NCBI RefSeq assembly: GCF_036785885.1
Contig: NC_092322.1
Coordinates: 21,412,466-21,476,465 of the forward strand
Reading direction: 5' to 3'
Source of the DNA: Coffea arabica
Lineage: Eukaryota > Streptophyta > Magnoliopsida > Gentianales > Rubiaceae
Length of the DNA stretch: 64,000 nt
A program made the position numbers and the translations under genes. This document shows positions 48,188 to 61,470 of this stretch, one piece after another (the stretch's first letter is position 1; each line of letters begins with the position of its first letter). The notes under the pieces are model-generated. The model was given only the letters and a program-made list of their open reading frames with translations, was not told the DNA's origin and did not search any database.

Positions 48188-51100
48188 CTAATATGAGCTC
48201 CTTTGGCCACTGCTATCCGAGATCAGGTCTTCAAGCTCATCAACAATAGCATCATAACAGAAGAGATACTGCTCCTGAAATAGTTTAATTGCATATAAAA
48301 ATTAGCTAACGTAGTGCAGTAAATGGAAGCAGAACTGCTCCTTAAAACTGGTTATATGTTCCAATTTAACAACTCACATACAACAACAGTGCTATAGACA
48401 TATGGGAATTATTTGGGAATCTCTAAGACTCATTTTTTATGAAGATAACCAGAAATTAGTAAAGAAAAATAAGGAATCTAAAACATAATATTTTTTTTGT
48501 TTCTACAGAATTGCGTCTTTAACTTGAAAGTTCTTATGATCCTCGTAGACACCCAAGGGGTCTTAGGGGCGACTTGGTTTAGGGGTTTTGGTACTTGCAA
48601 TTACAATAATTCCAATACTGCATGCTTCCAGTGCAATGGAAATTGAAATATTGGAATCATGTCTTAAAATTTGGCCATTCATGATTCCCGACCAAATTGG
48701 GACGAATTGACCAAAATCCTCATTTTAATTCCAAAAGTGAACACATGAAGGATTAAACAAGATTAAAAAACAAAAAACCTTGTGGCTTCCTCTTCTCCAT
48801 CGATTATCCTCTCCCCTCTCTCCTCATCATTGAACCTCCACCCCCTTGTCTCCAACCACAGCTTTCTCCAGGACATTTAAGAAACATTACCCCTCCTTTC
48901 TCGCCGCTAACCACTTCCCCCTCACCCCAGTGGACCCGCTAAATTCCTCTTTCACTATCAAATAGTCCCCCTCAGCAGTCAACCCAACCTCTCTCTTCTC
49001 CTTGTGGAAAGCAAAACTGATGTTTAATGGCAAGAAGGCTGGTGGCTATAGGTGGATTTCAGTGGTGCTTGCAAACAGATTTCAAAGGATTGGGATGGAA
49101 TTCACCATTTCATTTTGGGATTTGTTTTCGGATTGTTTAATTAAAGTTCCATTTGACAATTTCAGAACAACAAAAAATAAAAAGAAACCATGTGCCAAAT
49201 CTTCTATTTCAGACATGGATTTTTTATTGGTAATTGCAAAATGAAGCACAAAAGAAGAAGTTTTGATTGGTGGTGCTGGTAAAGTTAGCGGTGGTGAGGC
49301 ATCAAGCCAAGAAGACAAAAAGTCCAAAAGAGAAAAAAAGAAGCAAAAATAAATTTTAATACCCATCCCACACCAATAATTGGCTGTGGGAATGATAGCA
49401 CCAATTCAAACCCATACTGATTTTCTATCCATTATCCCATTTCCTTTTCCAATTCCAAAGCATGAACCAAGCGCCTTAGATTAGAATGTCAAAAATCTGG
49501 TTTCTAACTAAGAAGACTGGTTTCTAAGAAGGCCATACAAGATGGAATTGGACATTCAGAAACTACAACTTGCACCAGATAAGTAATTCTTTTAACTGAG
49601 GCAATGATACCAACCCCTTCACCTACACACAAGCAGCAACTTATCTTCGGTTCCCAATCGGATGAATTAACAGGAGAAATTTAGATGAGTTTTACTCTTG
49701 AAAATAATAATAATAATAATTTATGCCAAGAATAATGTATGATTTATTATAAGCTTGATCTTTGTATTCAAAAAGCTCATATTTATATAAAAGAACCAAA
49801 GCACAGGCAGCAAAAGCATAGAACAGGAAACTTGTCATAGAAGACAATTAACAATAAATTTCAAGAGAAGAAAGTGACGTGAAATAAAACACTATATGCA
49901 TGATTTCATCTTCATTTATACAAAGCCAACAGCTAAACAGCAGGCCATCTCATGTATAGTAACCTCTAGCACGTCAGAAAAGAGGAAATATATAAATGGA
50001 AAGTGCAAGAAGCCAATGACACCAGTAGATAACTAAAGATTTAAGAAGATGATATTAGAAAGAATGATTTCCATGCCAGTGTCAACCAAACTGCTCTCCA
50101 ATTAGATATTTATCAATTTCTACATGCTTTTGCACTAATTTTATGCATCTGTATATTCTTTTACACTATTTCTATGCATATGCACACTATCGCAAGACAT
50201 GTACATGTATCTGTGTGCATGCTCATGCAAACATACAAACTAGTTTCATCTTATGGATATATGGGGTCTACTACCAACTCCTATCTGATTATCCAGGGGT
50301 CATGGTATTAAAAAACAAAGTCTCAGGGACACCCTATTTAATCGATTTAAAAAACGGTCCATATCATTTTTCTAAATTAACTGATTCCCATCTCTAGAGA
50401 AAAGGTTCCAAATACTAGAGAATATATCATAAAAAATGGAAAATAAAGAATAACCAAAGAAGACACTGTACCAATGTCTGAACCATCCCAATTCGCTGTG
50501 ACCTAAAAAGGGTTATAGTCTTAACAAGATCCAAAGCAGACATGTCACCAACTAGAATCCTTTGGATGGTATTCTGGATCGTGCAATATGTCCCAGTTCT
50601 ACCAATGCCTGCGCTGCTCCGAAAATATTAAGTGTCAGCTGCAAATGGATAAATTATTTCAAGAAATATGAAGAATCCACGGTAAAATAATAGCATGATC
50701 TGAACCTGCAATGCACCACAATTGGTCCAAGACTAGGTGGTACATCATATAATCTTTTGAGAATTTCACGCACAGCAAGGGTATCCCTAGGAACTCCATG
50801 ATCAGGCCATTCAGGATACTGGATGTGCAATACATTTAAAGGTGGTTCTTCTGACTGCAACAACGTCAAAGAGCAAACGTAAGGCTCAAAAACCACCAAC
50901 AGGCTTATCATCCACAGGAGAAAAAGAATTAATCCCAAGACGTTTACAAGGGTGCCTGGAAAATATCATTATGCAATATAAAAAGGGCACCCAAACTCGG
51001 AGACTAACTTTTAAACAACCATGCTGAGCTTAGTTTGAAAAGGGACGAAAGTGCTGGTTCAAATATGAAACTTTGCCTCCAAGATGGGCAACTCAAATAC

Positions 51101-54100
51101 AGAAATTCATTAGGGCCAATCTCAAAAGGGAAGTGAAGTAAGCTAGTGCACCTAGAGGCTACTCTTTATCTTAACACTCTAATCTCCTCTTCACTCCCCA
51201 TCTTCAGGGTGGGTGGGTATGATCAGAAAATGTGGATATAAGTAATCAGAACAAACTCTTCCATTATTAGCAATATCCCTTCACTCATTCAGTTGCATTT
51301 TCCATTAGAAAAAAAAAGAAACTAAAGTCCAACAGAAGCGATCCTATATATGCTGGGAACTTGGAGGGTCTAAATTCCACTATGGGACTCCAGAAACATT
51401 TGCCTGTTTTGCCAGATTTCGCACTCATAGGTGCCTAAAAAATTCCAATGTTCTAACCATAAAATTCTACCATCTTATTGTTAGGATGCCTTAGTTATTT
51501 GATCTATGGCTCTGTTACTTCTGAACAGCAGGTTCACTAATTTTGTTTAGCAGACACTTCAAACTATCAGATATTACAGTTCAGGGATCTAGAAAACATC
51601 CAGCGTGCGAAACTTGCCACACCCATGACACCGGACCAGGTTACTTTAATACTTTTATTAATGCCTTTATTGCAGTTTAACTTCGTGAGACAATATTAGG
51701 ACTGCTTTGGTAATGGGGATCAAGTCAATCTTTAGTCCTCTTTTACTTGGCCAAGTCGAGTTCAAGTCTGGCATTTCAAATAAGTTGAGCTCAAAAGCTC
51801 AACTGCTATTACAGTATTTGAGCCAGGTCAAGTCAGAGGAGATCGATGTTCCAACTTGCCTCAACTGGTCTTGCAACCCCATTGAACAGTCACAAAAGCC
51901 TCCTCTCCCTCACTAGTTTTCACCTGCTTAGATCCCGAAATTCCACTCAATTATTTCCTCAAAATCTAAATACAATTGATTGAGACTTGAAATATAATCC
52001 CCTCCAGGTAGCTGCAATACTGTTGCAATAAAAGCACTGCATCAATTCTGGCTACATAAAGCACCAGCCAGTCAAATTAAAAAAAAAAAAAAAAAAAAAA
52101 ACTACTCCTTCTGTCCCATAAAGATAGGCCTACTTCCATTTTCACATATATTAAGAAGTATTAGTTAATATAGTTAAAGCAATTATTTTTTTCCTCAATA
52201 TTTTCCACATGTACCCCTCCTTTAAAACTAGATGACTCATTCAAAGTGGACGGCTCATATTAAAAAACCATTCTTGGAACTTAATGCTATTTAGTTTTTC
52301 AATTCAAGACTGAACCTAGTAAAAGCTACAAACTTGATTAAAATGGACAACAAAATTGAAATTGTTGTAATTAAATATGGCCATATCAGTAAACTGATGA
52401 GTAACTACCCTTTAAAAAAGAAAGTAGGCCTAAAATTTGGTACAAACACAAAGGAAAGTGAGCCTGTCTTTATAGGCTGGAGGGAGTACTTTCATTTTGA
52501 TACTTAAAATGCAAACTTCATTAACATATAAATTAGATTCTGTAACCTTAAAGGACACAAAGAAAGAAAATGAGAGATTCTACCAAGTGATGGAGGCACC
52601 AAAACCAGGAGACGCATCTACCTATTCTATAGTAAGTACTGCTATAGTAAGTAGGAAAGAATGTCTTTTTTTCCTTGTCTTCATACATCTCATCTTATGA
52701 AATAGAGTCAGTCATAAACAAAGTCCTCTGCCTACACCACTGGCAAGAAGGAAGGGTGAAGAAAGGGACTCAAAAGATGGTTAGCCAGCAGGCAAAAAGC
52801 TGAAATTTAGAAGGGCATGGGGACAATCCCATCAATTATTCAAATAGAACAAGGAAAGTGAATATCATACTCAACAACAAATTAAAACATCATGTAAAAC
52901 GTTGATGAATCAATGTCGCATAGAACAAGGGCCACCAAATATGATTTCTGTTAATAAAAAATGTTATTTCTCAACTACAAATTTGTTCAAATACATACTA
53001 TCTCACATTATTAACTGATCTGAATCAAAGAATTCATATTATTCCCTCCATCCCATAAGAATACACACTTTCTTTTTCTGTTTGTCCAAAATTATAGGCC
53101 TATTTCCTTTTTTAAAAGGGTAGTTATTTTGTCAAATTACCAATATGCCCATATTTAATACATTGTTATCAACAATTTCAATTTTGTTTTCCATTTTAAT
53201 CAAGTTTGTAGCTTTGACTAGGTTGAGTCTTGAATTGAAAAACTAAAGAGCACTAAGTTTCAAGAATAATTTAGTAATATGAACCATCTTACTTTAAATG
53301 AGTCATCTAGTATTAAAGGAGGGATACATGCTGAAAGTATTAATTAAAAATGATTGCTTTGACTATATTCACTGAAACTTCTTAATCTGTAGAAGAAGGC
53401 CTATCTTTATGGGGCAGAGGGAGTACTACAATCCACCACATGGTGGAGACCTATCCTATAACTAGGAATTATGTCCCAAGAAAACAAGAAGAAACAGTAC
53501 ACAAAGAGCACTAACAGAAGTTGCTCAGGTATAAAAGATAGCCATTGCAAGTGCATGTTAAATGCTCAAAAAGAGGGTTAGATAATCCACGCTTCCAACC
53601 TAATGGCTGTATGCGACCTTGACAATCCCAAGCTACCAGCAGATTAATAGAAAAATTAGGTATATGCAACTTCCACAAGCAAAAGCGTCCAAGTTGACGT
53701 TACCTTACCTCTTTGTACTTCACCTCTAAACATCGCAAGACCAATGAACTACCAGTTGTTTTAATCCACTTTGTGACAATACATATATTGCCAAATTCTC
53801 TAGGCCCATCCTCTGCCTGAAAGTAGTCTCCACATTTCATCATCTGCATAGAATTTCATTGTAAGTGGAGAAAAGGAAATAAAAAATTTCAGCAGGAAAC
53901 ATTTTATAATATAAACAGAAGAACTGGACAAAATAAATTGTTGCACATAAACATAAATGTACAGACACATATCAATTCTATACTAAAATTACAAGATAAT
54001 TCAGAAATACACATTTTTCGCTTGATACAAGTTACATAACACTGAACATAAAGCACTCCAAACTGGCATCTTGAATTGGTTTCTTCAATGAGCACTTTAA

Positions 54101-57100
54101 AATGTTGGAACTGCTCTGTTATGCTAACCAACACCATGAAACTTTCTGTAATTGGAATAATTTCAGTAATTTGAAATGGCTGTTTCCAGTAACTCTGCTT
54201 TAAAGAAATCCCTTATTTTGTTAAGGACAAGATTCTTAGACAAAGTACCATATTGTTAAATCAAATGCTTCACAAACAACTGGCCATGGGTATGTTATCC
54301 ATCTAAATTGATTTAGAGTGCAAAACATAGCACATACCCACAATTACATAGAAGAATATATAAACTTCTGATAACCGTAGTTATTGATATGTATTAAAGT
54401 TGTTCCCCTTGCCAATTGGAAAGGAGAAAATAATGTTAAAGAAGCAGCTACATATTTTAATTGATCCTGTCCTTCATTTCCAAAAATTTCAACAATCTCA
54501 TTTGACAGGACTTCCAATTAGAAAAAAAAAATACAATTTTACAAAGCTTCCCATATTGTTTACTGCTGTGGACATCCCCTTAATATGAGACAGATAATTT
54601 TCCAACAGAAAAAATTGATTGTGAAGATGTCAACAACTAGGAAATGCAATCTTTGCCCTATTTTTTACTTCTGTTGTCTTCCACTATATAAGACGGATTA
54701 TTTTTCAATCACAAAAAATTTATTCTTGAAGATGTCAACAACTGGGGAATGGTTTGTGCAACTTGATATAAATTTTAAGGGAACTTCACAGAATTTCAAA
54801 CATAAGAGGAGATGTCTCTGAAAATTACAATAAACTTCAAGGGGTGAATGAATTTGCCCAAGCTTAAATTATTAAGAAACTACCAAGAAAACACTTCAAG
54901 TTGGACGTCAACTGTCACTCAGTCCAAGATCAACTACGATCTCTTTAAAAGAAAACAAAATGCAGTTTAGGTCACTATTCATGACAAAACAGTTTCAATC
55001 AAGTAAAAGCAAAAATCAGAGGCAATATACTTGAGAAAACGGGAAGATAAACAGAAAAGCTCAACTATAAATTGAAAATTTTACGCAAACAGAAAGTGAG
55101 ATGGCCAATCAAAATTAAAAGCAATGAGTGTGTTTGGATACTAAAATTTTTCCAAATATATTAATATGCTTGCATGGCAAACATGTTTTTCAATTAAGTT
55201 TTTATCTTTCCAACCACCTTGTTACCTCACACACATCACTTTGCAAAAAGGGCTATCCAAATAATATTTAAAATGATCTCCTATCTAAACACACTCAAAT
55301 TGTCTATGTCACAATTGCATTCATACATTAAAAAAATCCCTTTTAGCTTCTAACAATCCCTCTTAATTACATGACTTTTCTACATATTAATTCAAACTGC
55401 AAGCAACATGCTTATCTGTTGACAAAACATTCTTTTAGAAATTACATTTCCACCGACATTAACTCAAATATCATTGGCACTTCAGAGATGCAAATCAATG
55501 CATCTACAACAGACGAAGCACAAAACTTTTCTGGCATCCCAAAACAGGAAAACAGACAAAAAAAAAGAAAAGAAAAGAATGGAGAGTTATTTAATAATTT
55601 AACTCATATCACTTACAGGATGGTGAAAATATGACAGGAAAAAAATATTCCTTTTAGAATGAGTTGAATAAGAAGTAATCCATCTAGGCCAATACACAAT
55701 AGTTTATCATGCTTGACCTTTCCTTTTCTAAGCATTTTGCAAATCCAGAAGTAGAGAAGACTCCACCTAGTCACGATGAAGATTTATAAGATACAGGAGT
55801 CTTCAAATGTTATAGGTGACAAGATCCACAGTACTTTAGACATGGTATTTGTTAATTACAAGCACATATTCTTGGGCATGCAATCCACAATGCTTATTTT
55901 GGTCTCTGTCAATTATGGACAATCAAATTGTTGTGCAGAAGTTGTATATTAGTCACCTGCAGTATGGATTTTTCCTCATTTCATGGGGAAAAAAAAAAGT
56001 TATATTCAGCTCATTTTGGTTTTCCTAAACCTAGCCTTTATTCTACTTCCCTTGCTATTATAATTTCTCTTCATAACCTACATCCTTTTTCCGTCTTGCA
56101 GAACTTCAACAACAACACTGTACCTATGTGGCACCAGAGCAAAATAAGGTCCAGCTTTTACTCACTTTTGATTCACACTCATGGCTCCTCAAAAACAGAG
56201 AAGGCCACAGAGGGTAAGGACAGTAAGCAAAAGCTACAGAATAAATGAAGGTACACGATATTTTTGTCAGTACAGAGCACAGATACATTTCTAGGTGTCT
56301 GGTTTGTAAATGCTTTAGGCACTAGAATATGAGTCAGTGTAGCAAATCCAGACATAGGTATTTGGGTTCAGAGATAATCATGGAAGAAACAGTTGAACTT
56401 ACACAGGAAAATTCATAGGAAAGAACATGACATAAATATGTACAAGGAAAATTGATACAATTTACCTTGTACTCCAAACAGTTGAGTACCTTGTAATTGT
56501 CTACCAATCGTGTAAGCATAACTATCACAGGACAATGATTCTGGAGTATCATCTCCCAGAAATCTTCAAAGGTATGTGGTAAAGCACCTTGTGTTGCAAT
56601 AAAGCGAGACACCTTGTCAGATGTCTACAATCAAAAGAAGCATTCATCAATCACCAAAAGAGGCTTGCAATAAATCAAGACACCTTGTCAGATGTCTACA
56701 ACTAAAGAAGCTTCAAAACATTACTCCAGAATTTTTCACTAATAGTTTAAAGCAAATGTAACATGGTCAAAAAGGAAGTGACATGGCCACTACTTAGCAC
56801 ACCAAACAAATAGGACACACCTCAATGAAGCTTGCATTAATATATCCCCTAGCTGATGGTCTGTAATCCTTGCATGGGTTCAAAACAACCCTGTTACTGT
56901 CAACTGAAAGACGGATGATTAATGTGTTACTCCAAAGATAAAGATATGAATTGCAATGTAAAAAGAGACAAAATATAAATATAACCAACAGACATACATG
57001 GCAGGACGTCACTGTAACGATTTTTGTCACGGTTCACACTATCAAAAGCCACTGTGCATCTACTCATCATATCCGAACGGCTCATCCTTTTTGCCTAAAG

Positions 57101-58172
57101 TACAGGAACAGAGTAGATAACTGAGCTTGAATGCTTCAACCATGTAGTAGGAAAAAAAATCACAAGTAATCAGAGCTAATGGTGGCACACAGTTCCTTTT
57201 GATTGTGCTTCAGTTATACCACCACCAAAAAAACATAAAACCCCAAAAGTACAAAAAAATTGTCAATTTATTCATTTACTTCCCTGTTAAAGCAAATAGG
57301 GTTTCCAGAAGAAGGAATCGCCCAAGTGGTAAAGCAATTCTTTCCAATCAACATCCAGAGGATCAGAACCTCACCAATCTTTCAAAACCTATTTCTACTT
57401 TTCCAAGAATACATTGATATACTATGGATCCAGGGCCTACTACCAATTGCAGGAGGCAATTCAACAAATCAGCTAATGCAGGCACTAAATCAGTAAATTG
57501 CTATAATCAGTACAGTTCATCTACTGAACCTGTAACATTTTCAAATTTTCTCCAAATCTCAATATCCAATAAACGAAATCTAGAAGGGAAATCTCCACCA
57601 TAAATCATTTCACAAAACTGCCTCGGCAATTGCTGAGCCACCCGCCCCCATGTTTCTTAACCGGCTGATCATGTCCCTTTTATCACATCTTGAATCCCAG
57701 CTGTTTTCACGTATATTTTCCATATAAACACATACGGTTAGACCATAGCTACCAGTAAACCCTAGAGAATCATTTTTTTCTCAGGAACGCCATCCAATCC
57801 CCTACCTCATTTTCCCCAAGTTCCCCAATCTGTAGCCCCCTTTACATAAAAACAATCCATAATAACAACAATAATTCCAAATAAATTATTCTATATGCCT
57901 TTTCCAAGAATCAAGCAATGAAAAGATAATCTGAAGCGAAAAAAAGAAAAATTATGCGTTACCTGCAAGGTGAGGAACTCCTGCCGTATCGTTTGAGGTG
58001 ACTTGAAAAGCTTGTCCTTGAAAGATTGAAGAGCTTCGGAAGAGTAACGGAGTTCATCCGGAGAAAGAACAAACTTTGCCGGCTCCGAATCCGGTGAGAA
58101 GTCGAAGAAAGGTTTAGCAGCCAGGGAAGAAGAGGCAGAGGATGTAGAGATGGGTTTTCCAGTGGCGGCCAT
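48188..58172 (-). CDS. PTP1: Protein tyrosine phosphatase, PTP1-like (one frameshift in this sequence)
   Basis: Eight exons: 58172-57963, 57094-56998, 56903-56821, 56624-56490, 53843-53710, 50854-50706, 50613-50472, 48274-48188; all introns GT-AG. Apart from exon 5, the phases agree and predict about 345 aa (Arabidopsis PTP1 has 340). Motifs: the KNRYSDV and PCKDYR segment; [16 protein letters not shown]; the WPD loop (PEWPDHGVP, exon 6); and the signature [10 protein letters not shown], built across the exon 6/7 junction with Cys near residue 269. Exon 5 is one base short near 53758-53763 (AAA where relatives imply AAAA), giving a stop about 11 codons later. The family dephosphorylates MAP kinases. 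The ATG at 58172 matches the family start; an upstream in-frame ATG exists at 58211. Confidence 0.93.
48566..49475. mobile_element. PIF/Harbinger-type MITE in PTP intron 7
   Basis: Termini GGGGCGACTTGGTTT and (inverted) GGCGCTTGGTTC are flanked by TTA (48563-48565, 49476-49478). The 910-bp body has no credible protein. It lies inside the last intron of the phosphatase gene. Confidence 0.75.
52105..52486. mobile_element. Stowaway-type MITE (copy A) in PTP intron 5
   Basis: Termini CTCCTTCTGTCCCATAAAG and CTTTATAGGCTGGAGGGAG are flanked by TA on both sides. The 382-bp body is an inverted copy of the element at 53042-53423. A poly(A) run of about 25 bases precedes it. Confidence 0.88.
53042..53423. 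mobile_element. Stowaway-type MITE (copy B) in PTP intron 5
   Basis: Termini TTCCCTCCATCCCATAAG and CTTTATGGGGCAGAGGGAG are flanked by TA. The body shares long blocks with the reverse complement of 52105-52486, for example 'caatttcaattttgttttcc' here and its complement there. The two copies face opposite ways about 555 bp apart. Confidence 0.88.
55126..55296. mobile_element. Small MITE in PTP intron 4, class unassigned
   Basis: Inverted termini GAGTGTGTTTGGATA and (inverted) GAGTGTGTTTAGATA enclose 171 bp. No exact target duplication is clear, so the superfamily is open. Confidence 0.65.
56594..56716 (-). repeat. Tandem duplication of the PTP exon 4 acceptor
   Basis: About 50 bp around the true intron 3 acceptor (56594-56645) is repeated 71 bp away (56665-56716). 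The extra copy lies upstream on the transcript and carries its own 'ttgtag|ACATCTGACAAG'. It reads into TGA seven codons in, so its use would end the protein early. Confidence 0.88.
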
Positions 58173-58452
58173 GGCAGCCGATCTCCGGCTGCAACACCTA
58201 CCAGAACTCACGTTACCCGTGGCTCCCGAGGAAATTATGGTTTCTCCGGGAGCTGAACCTCCGGATTACCGGCGACTTAATGGATGACTTTGGCAACAAC
58301 TCCTTACGGACTGTTTGGTACACCGTTTTAATACTAAATTAAAATAAGTAACGATGGTGTCGGATTAACTAATAAAAAGACTTACGGTCCGTTTGGTATG
58401 GTGTAAAAAATTTTCTTTAGGAAAATCTTTTCCAGGAAAATTGTTTGAGTAA
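58173..58452. promoter_or_regulatory. PTP 5' flank
   Basis: Only about 280 bp separate the phosphatase start codon from a Harbinger-like element, so the promoter or leader must lie here or within the element. TIR-like phrases 'ggactgtttggtac' (58309) and 'ggtccgtttggtatgg' (58387) suggest further decayed MITE ends. No TATA box is assigned. Confidence 0.4.
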
Positions 58453-61331
58453 GGGTCTGTTTGTTTGAAAACATTTTTCACATTTTCCATTTTTTGGTTG
58501 TCAATTAATTTGGGAAAATAATTTCTAAGGAAAATATTTTACTTCAAAAGGATGGAAAATAACTTACCTGGTCTACTTATTGAAGTTATTTTCCTTCAAC
58601 CTAATTGAGCGTTCCCACAATTTAACGAAACCAATTAGAAAGACCGGCAATTAAAAGGACACAGAGTTGGAGCGATTCACAATGGGCTTTGGCTCCATCT
58701 CCGGCGACAAGCAATGACAAAGGCACCACGTCCGATGTTTCAGGTCAATTCTAGTGATATGCAAGTCTTTCCTTTTTTTTGAACTTTATGCTTAATTTGG
58801 TTCTCCAATTTGGGGTTTTAACGATTTCATGTGATAGGATTCAAGACAATTCAAGGTTTGAGGAAAATCCGATCCAATTTATTGTCATTAACTTAAGAAA
58901 TTATGTGGAAATAAGAGGATTGCTTGTTGGAGTAAATTAGGAAGTTGCCTTAATCTTGAAACTGCTGGAGACAGTGCACTGACATGCTTCACAAGGTCAT
59001 GGAGTCTGCAGTCCCTGTTGACAACAACTGGGTGATGAATGAGTTGTTTGGGACAGGTGAGACCTCCTCTTGATTTCAAGAACTTCAGATTATACTTTCA
59101 TTTGCACTATCAATTTGAATCTATTTTACCAAGTTGATGTTTGAGAGATTCTAATTGGCGGCCATTTTTCCTCCAATTTTGTATATCTTTCGCTCTCATT
59201 TTAGCTCTAATCCAATTTTTCTCATATTTTTCTGTATAAGATTTTGCAACTTAGAAGTCATGCTTTACTTTGTATCAACTTTACCTAGGCATAAATAATG
59301 GCGCACTCAAATTTACCATTGCACAGGAAGCAGTATGAGGCCAATTTTGAGTATCCTGATGAATTTGAATGACAGCTACAGATGGATAATGGTTTTTTGG
59401 TCTGAGTGATGTCAATTCAACGCTTATTGTTCATTTTGTTTTAAAATTTCTAGTAACTGGCCATAGTTCACAGAGATTGAGGAATGACTCAAACAAGAAT
59501 GGTAAAATCTTTCTTCATATAATTGTACAAAGTCATCGTTGTCTTATTACATGATGTGTCCAGTTTCAATAGTAGTAGTTCGTCCTATTAGTTGGATCAT
59601 GTCATTAACAATTAGCATCTGATGGCCAAGCTTCCCGTAGTTCTGATGTCCATCCATGTATAACAGAGAAATGTAGGCTTATTTAATTTCGTTTTAATAC
59701 AATAATCAACAAGTCATATATCATCTACAAGGCATCTGGCAGTATAATGATAAAAATGATGAGGATTAGATGATGAGAAATAGAGGAGTTTTGTGATTTG
59801 TATGCAACAGTTGTTGTACATCTTCCTAGCTTTTCATTTGCATGGAATTTTGTGGTGACTCTTAGGAAACTCAATTTACAATTACTGTTGGTATATATCT
59901 GTGACTTAGAACTTCTAATGCAGTTTTTCCTCTAAGTCATAGTGGTTAGTTTTAAAAAGGAGTTCATTCTAGACAAGCAACTAAAGGACTTAATATGAAC
60001 ACTTCTGTTCATCGTATCTTTGTTAAGGGATCTTAAATGCTGCAAATTATGCATTTTACTTCCATTGTAAAACTTTAATGCAGATTTTTAATAGATGAGA
60101 TTCTTTTGACGAAAAAAGATGTTGTATGTAATCTAGTAAGAGCAATTCTAATGGTTTTCATGCTTATTGGATCATCTAATTCAGGGATCTACTAATGGCC
60201 ATGTCATGGTAACATTATGATGTCATTTGATATTTTAGTTGATTGTTATTTGACAAGAACTTTCCTTACTATAGTTTGTCAGAGTAAACTCCAAAGTCCA
60301 GATACACTGGAAGGGAGCAGCTGAAATGGTTGACATGTTTAGCTGTTTGCACTCCATAGGCTAGGATAAGGACCAATAAGCTTGCGTTCATTAGTGGAAA
60401 ACTGCTTAAGCAGAAACTATGACACAGTTGGAAGCTATTGGAGTCAAGAGACTACAAGTAAGTTACTTTACCATAACACGTGATGAAAGTCATTTTTCTT
60501 CTGCTTTCTTTAAAGGGTATTTACTTCAACAAGATAGCAACAGGGCAACCATACGACTACCTCTCTGATAGCAAATGTGGCAAGTAGGACGGAAGATTAT
60601 CTAATATGGAGAAGGAATATCTTTGATCCTACAAAGAAACTGAATGACATAAAAATAGATATGACTTATTTGGAATGGTACAAGAAGGTGTGGATTGAGT
60701 AGGGAGGATACTATGATAGTTACAAACTTTGGCATTGGAAAACTAGGGATGAAATCAAAAGCAGACATGAAATCATGGAGCGCAAGAAAATTCTCACTCG
60801 ATACTAGAAAGACATAGTTGATGAAGCAGAGCAAATGCCTCAAAAAGAATGGGTGGCTTTTCAGACTCGTTGTATTTATGCAAGAAGCAATAAGAATGGT
60901 TGAACCACTTGACAATAGATAGACAATAGATGGTTTGAGTAGGAGAAGAAAGGTGTTGCCCATATATTTACATTGAGTGGAAAAATCAATTTCCACTAGT
61001 ATTGCTATTAAGGAAATTTTTTATTCATATATGCAATTTCCTAAGATTTTTATTAAAGCTAAACAATGGAATGAATTTTTCAATTCTCTATAAGAAGGAA
61101 TGTGTGGTTAGAATTTGTAGAAACTAAAGGCAGAGGTAAGCAAGATCATATTCCAAAGTTGGAAAATATTTTCAAAAGTTAAACAAACACCAGAAAATGA
61201 AGTTAGAAAATATTTTCAATAGATTGACCAAACACTCGAAAATGATGAAAAAGAAATTATTTTCCTGGAAAAATACTTCCATGGAAAATATTTTCCCATG
61301 GAAAACATTTTACTCCCAACCAAACAGATCC
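58453..61331. mobile_element. Large Harbinger-like non-autonomous element
   Basis: Termini GGGTCTGTTTGTTTG and (inverted) GGATCTGTTTGGTTGG are flanked by TAA (58450-58452, 61332-61334). Subterminal DNA is rich in ggaaaatattttc-type phrases on both ends. Several similar phrases lie near 61146-61240 and at 61980-62046, so nested or duplicated ends are likely and the right boundary is less sure than the left. The interior holds a decayed coding-like stretch at 60550-60903. Confidence 0.6.
60550..60903 (+). pseudogene. Decayed coding-like fragment, family not recognised
   Basis: One frame stays open for about 117 codons apart from two TAG codons, and ends in TGA at 60901-60903. It encodes a Trp/Lys/Glu-rich sequence including YLIWRRNIFDPTKKLND, MTYLEWYKKVW and LWHWKTRDEIKSRHEI. 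Even composition and stop spacing suggest a former gene or transposon protein inside the Harbinger-like element. I do not recognise the family. Confidence 0.4.
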
Positions 61332-61337
61332 TAAATC

Positions 61338-61470
61338 TTATATACACTGACAGTGTATATACTATCACGGTTGAATGCATGACACATATGTAAATTTTGG
61401 ATTTCAAATTCAAATTCGAATTATGTGTCATGCATTCAATGGTAAAAGTATATACACTGTTGATGTATAG
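61338..61470. mobile_element. Palindromic MITE
   Basis: Arms containing 'gaatgcatgacacata' on the left and 'tatgtgtcatgcattcaa' on the right, plus outer 'agtgtatatac' blocks, make a 133-bp hairpin. It directly follows the right end of the Harbinger-like element. Confidence 0.75.

Noticed and set aside
48001..48210. 69-codon frame on the minus strand
   Set aside because: It lies in and after the last PTP exon in a different reading frame; this is 3' untranslated DNA.
56463..56490. PTP exon 4 extended to a later donor (TACAAG|GTAAAT)
   Set aside because: It would add residues not found in the family; the donor AAG|GTACTC at 56489 joins exon 5 to give the conserved order.
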